Assembly: GCA_045562575.1 (NCBI GenBank)
Contig: JBJKVQ010000022.1
Coordinates: 1-26,439, forward strand
Direction: 5' to 3'
Length of the DNA stretch: 26,439 nt
Origin: UBA6952 sp045562575
Lineage (GTDB): Bacteria > Chloroflexota > Dehalococcoidia > Lucifugimonadales > UBA6952
Every line of letters begins with the position of its first letter. Position 1 is the first letter of the stretch. Below, in pieces: positions 24,131-26,439 of this stretch. The notes beneath the pieces are model-generated. The model saw only the letters and a list, made by a program, of their open reading frames with translations, had not been told where the DNA came from and ran no database searches. Both the position numbers and the translations under genes were made by a program.

Positions 24131-25020
24131 CTCAAAAGAAAAATAATAGCAATTTAGCGCAGGAATTCATGATTGAAGAATATACTGTTGATGAAGAACC
24201 ATTTTATGTACCTGTAACTGATGAAGTAGAGATGTTTGAAGCTGCATACAAGCAGAGGATCCCTGTATTACTTAAGGGACCAACAGGATGTGGAAAGACT
24301 AGATTTGTTGAACATATGGCTTGGCGCTTAGGAAGACCTTTAACTAAAATAAAAACAACAAAGGGGAATTCGGATAAAGGCTCTGCATTACCTCTAATAA
24401 CAATTGCTTGCCATGAAGACTTAACTGCGAGTGATTTAGTTGGGCGCTACTTACTTGAAGGTGAAGAGACTAAATGGATTGATGGCCCTTTAACACGTGC
24501 AGTTAGACATGGAGCTATATGCTATCTTGATGAGGTAGTAGAAGCAAGGAAAGATACTACTGTTTTAATTCATCCACTTACTGATCATAGAAGATTATTA
24601 CCAATTGAGAAAAGAGGACAAGTGGTTCAGGCTGATGATAATTTTCTATTATGTATGTCGTATAATCCTGGATACCAAAGTGCATTAAAAGATCTAAAAC
24701 ATAGTACCCGACAAAGATTTGTTGCTCTGGAATTTGATTATCCTGATCAAGATTCTGAATCAAAAGTAATTGCACACGAAAGTGGAGTTAACACAGCTAT
24801 GGCAGAATCCTTGGCAAGGCTTGGAGAAAAAGTACGAAACTTGAAAGATCATGGTTTGCAGGAAGGCGCTAGTACAAGGTTGTTAATTTATGCAGGAAAA
24901 CTCATAAAGCATGGAATCCCACCTCGTCGAGCATGTCAATCAGCAGTAGTATGGGGTGTTACTGACGATCAAGAGGTACAAAAAAGTATTACAGAAGTAA
25001 TAATGTCTATTTTTGAATAG
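24127..25020 (+). CDS. MoxR-type AAA+ ATPase (NorQ/CbbQ group)
   Basis: A 297-residue AAA+ chaperone-like ATPase of the group that activates metalloenzymes together with a VWA-domain partner (NorQ/NorD, CbbQ/CbbO). Walker A is GPTGCGKT (51-58), then ACHEDLTASDLVGRYLL, Walker B ICYLDEV (131-137), sensor N180 in SYNPGYQS, and STRQRF with the arginine finger (R195 or R197). About 18 residues (72-89, basic and Gly/Ser-rich) are inserted just before ITIACHED compared with the NorQ sequences I recall. The start is GTG at 24127, with GGGAGG 5-7 nt away. An ATG 30 nt upstream lies inside coaE and is rejected. The target enzyme is not in the window. Confidence 0.9.
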   Translation: MTQKKNNSNLAQEFMIEEYTVDEEPFYVPVTDEVEMFEAAYKQRIPVLLKGPTGCGKTRFVEHMAWRLGRPLTKIKTTKGNSDKGSALPLITIACHEDLTASDLVGRYLLEGEETKWIDGPLTRAVRHGAICYLDEVVEARKDTTVLIHPLTDHRRLLPIEKRGQVVQADDNFLLCMSYNPGYQSALKDLKHSTRQRFVALEFDYPDQDSESKVIAHESGVNTAMAESLARLGEKVRNLKDHGLQEGASTRLLIYAGKLIKHGIPPRRACQSAVVWGVTDDQEVQKSITEVIMSIFE

Positions 25021-25032
25021 GGAGGAATAAAT

Positions 25033-25605
25033 TTGTTGAGTCCAGATTTAGTTGAATTAAGTACAATATTAAGCTCTTCTGATCCAGAAATATTGTCGGA
25101 TGATACTTTATGGAATTCAGCAGTATGCTTATTACTTTATCCTAAAGATGGTGATTACTGTATTTTGTTTAATAAACGTACAGAATTAGTAGAATTTAAT
25201 AAAGGTGATATATGCTTTCCAGGAGGCGCACAAGATCCTGAGGATAGTCATCTTACAGATACTGCAAAACGAGAAGTTTTCGAAGAGATGGGTATCGATA
25301 TTGAAGATATTACATTAATAGGAGATTTAAGCGAAACTCGCACACGTGCAGGATTTAGAATTCATCCATTTGTAGGAACTATTCCTTATCCATATAAATT
25401 TACTCCTAGTATGGATGAAGTTGCTGAAGTTTTAGAAGTTCCAATAAAATTACTTTTAAATCCTGAAAATTATGAAGACAAAGAAGAGGAATTTCAGTCG
25501 AGAGTTTATTTCTTTAATGATCACATAATCTGGGGAGCAACTGCACGAATGCTAAAACAATTCCTAGATATTATATTGAAATCTGGTTGGACCAAAAGGA
25601 TATAA
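25033..25605 (+). CDS. Nudix hydrolase, CoA pyrophosphatase (NudL)-like
   Basis: A 190-residue Nudix hydrolase. ILFNKRTELVEFNKGDICFPGG (44-65) fits the extra motif seen before the Nudix box in CoA-diphosphatases. The Nudix box itself (64-88) ends KREVFEEMGI with the metal-binding glutamates E81, E84 and E85, and has one residue more than the standard spacing, as in that group. The likely reaction is cleavage of CoA or acyl-CoA to phosphopantetheine and 3',5'-ADP. The start is TTG with GGAGG 7 nt away. It lies 12 nt after the MoxR gene and one nucleotide before the next ATG. CoA specificity is inferred from the motif. Confidence 0.88.
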   Translation: MLSPDLVELSTILSSSDPEILSDDTLWNSAVCLLLYPKDGDYCILFNKRTELVEFNKGDICFPGGAQDPEDSHLTDTAKREVFEEMGIDIEDITLIGDLSETRTRAGFRIHPFVGTIPYPYKFTPSMDEVAEVLEVPIKLLLNPENYEDKEEEFQSRVYFFNDHIIWGATARMLKQFLDIILKSGWTKRI

Positions 25606-25606
25606 A

Positions 25607-26439
25607 ATGAAAGAAGAAATAAAAGATATTGAATTAGAGTTGTCCAAATTTCCTTCTTCTGTATTAGATGAATTTAAAACTGCCATGAATAGTATGAGTT
25701 CTATGATTGAAGAACCATATTTTAGTAGTTGGGCTCGACAAGGTGTTCAAATTGCACAGAAAACTGTTAGATCATGGGAAGCTGCTGCAGAGTATTATAA
25801 GTCAAGTATAGATGTATCAAAATTTGTTTCAGGTGCGGATTTGTTGCATTGGGGTCAATGTGGATTAAATTTATGTGATCAATCGCCTGGTTTAGCTGTA
25901 TCTTTTTTTAAATCAAGTACAGGATCAAGATTACAGAATCTCAATTCTAAAAAGATGTCTGATTGGGCAGAATTAGGAAGTCGTTTATATAAGGGAACAT
26001 GGAAATCCAGTGCTCTTGCCTCAAAATTTTTTGAAAGCTCTGGTTCAATATTAGAAGATTTGACTGATATAGAATTAAGGGAATTTGGGGATTTTGTAGA
26101 ATTGATATCGAGAAAATCAATTGATGTTGCCACTGAATGTTTGATACTAAGTAAAGACGTTCTCCCATCAATAGATTCAAATAGAAGCGATTTCATAAAA
26201 ATGGTTTCCTCTGTTGCTGAAAATAACTGGAGAGAGGTTAAAAGTTGTTTTGAATATGCCCCGAGATTTATTCAAAGTTTTGAACAATCTCAACGTGGAC
26301 GATTTATAAATTTATCCGCTAGTATAGCTAAAAATAACTTACCAAATCTTTCATTATTTCTAAATGAAACCTCTCGGTCCTTATCTGGTTTAGATGAAAA
26401 TTTTCAGAGTAAATTTTTAGATCTAGCTGAACAATTACT
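25607..26439 (+). CDS. Helical-repeat protein, possible NorD/CbbO-like MoxR partner (partial)
   Basis: The gene begins at an ATG one nucleotide after the Nudix stop and stays open for 277 codons to the window edge. No signal peptide. The visible part is built of about seven related segments. An aromatic residue recurs at W42, W82, W120, F160, F196, F233 and F270 (spacing 36-40), with a pattern like W-x3-G-x2-L, then A-x2-FF-x2-S and a Leu pair. This looks like tandem helical hairpins. A VWA domain, expected if this is the partner of the upstream MoxR ATPase, is not visible and would have to lie beyond the edge. That link is an inference from gene order. Confidence 0.75.
   Translation, partial: MKEEIKDIELELSKFPSSVLDEFKTAMNSMSSMIEEPYFSSWARQGVQIAQKTVRSWEAAAEYYKSSIDVSKFVSGADLLHWGQCGLNLCDQSPGLAVSFFKSSTGSRLQNLNSKKMSDWAELGSRLYKGTWKSSALASKFFESSGSILEDLTDIELREFGDFVELISRKSIDVATECLILSKDVLPSIDSNRSDFIKMVSSVAENNWREVKSCFEYAPRFIQSFEQSQRGRFINLSASIAKNNLPNLSLFLNETSRSLSGLDENFQSKFLDLAEQL

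Overview
The window is a gene-dense, AT-rich bacterial chromosome segment of about one third G+C by eye. No rRNA, tRNA, CRISPR array, insertion sequence or phage module was seen. The gene content suggests a bacterium of the Chloroflexota, possibly a low-GC marine Dehalococcoidia/SAR202-like lineage. The hints are a lipoprotein with a long Pro-Thr linker, a DnaB + DnaD-domain + DnaI-type loader replication cluster, a mycobacterial-style FdxA ferredoxin, and several SDR, amidase and alpha/beta-hydrolase genes. This placement is an inference. No marker in the window settles it.

Layout. (1) 1-966: two secreted-protein genes on the minus strand, one cut by the window edge and one a lipoprotein. 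(2) 1018-1785: an SDR-fold gene on the plus strand, converging with a 1-nt gap on the next block. (3) 10978 down to 1787, all minus strand, downstream of a near-consensus promoter: rpsU, yqeY, purQ, two half-size EamA membrane proteins, purL, rplI, dnaB, a DnaD-domain gene, a helicase-loader-like gene with two AAA+ domains, and a HIT-family gene that appears to start at CTG. (4) 10998-12384: a zinc alcohol dehydrogenase and a small Cys/His protein, minus strand. (5) 12495-14110: a second SDR-fold gene and a MutY-like glycosylase without an Fe-S cluster, plus strand. (6) 18431 down to 14112, minus strand: alpha/beta hydrolase, lspA, an RluD-type pseudouridine synthase, gltX, FdxA-type ferredoxin, DUF971. 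(7) 18541-21944, plus strand: threonine aldolase, amidase and HSL-type hydrolase, tightly spaced. (8) 21990-23357: selA, minus strand. (9) 23525-26439, plus strand: coaE, a NorQ/CbbQ-type MoxR ATPase, a CoA-pyrophosphatase-like Nudix protein, and the start of a large helical-repeat protein that runs off the window.

How the genes work together. Block 3 joins translation (S21, L9), purine synthesis (PurQ and PurL, with no room for PurS) and replication initiation (DnaB with its DnaD-type and loader-type partners). Block 6 is a housekeeping run for lipoprotein maturation, rRNA modification, tRNA charging and Fe-S proteins. Block 7 looks like a small catabolic operon. Block 9 pairs a chaperone-like MoxR ATPase with a repeat protein that may be its NorD/CbbO-like partner.

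The points most worth a second look are the tandem AAA+ loader, the seven-fold helical repeat next to the MoxR ATPase, the EamA pair inside the purine cluster, two SDR proteins lacking the catalytic Tyr, the clusterless MutY-like enzyme and the CTG start. Several start sites were moved on ribosome-binding-site evidence, and one gene too short for routine ORF calling (rpsU) was added. No stretch longer than about 170 bases lacks a gene.
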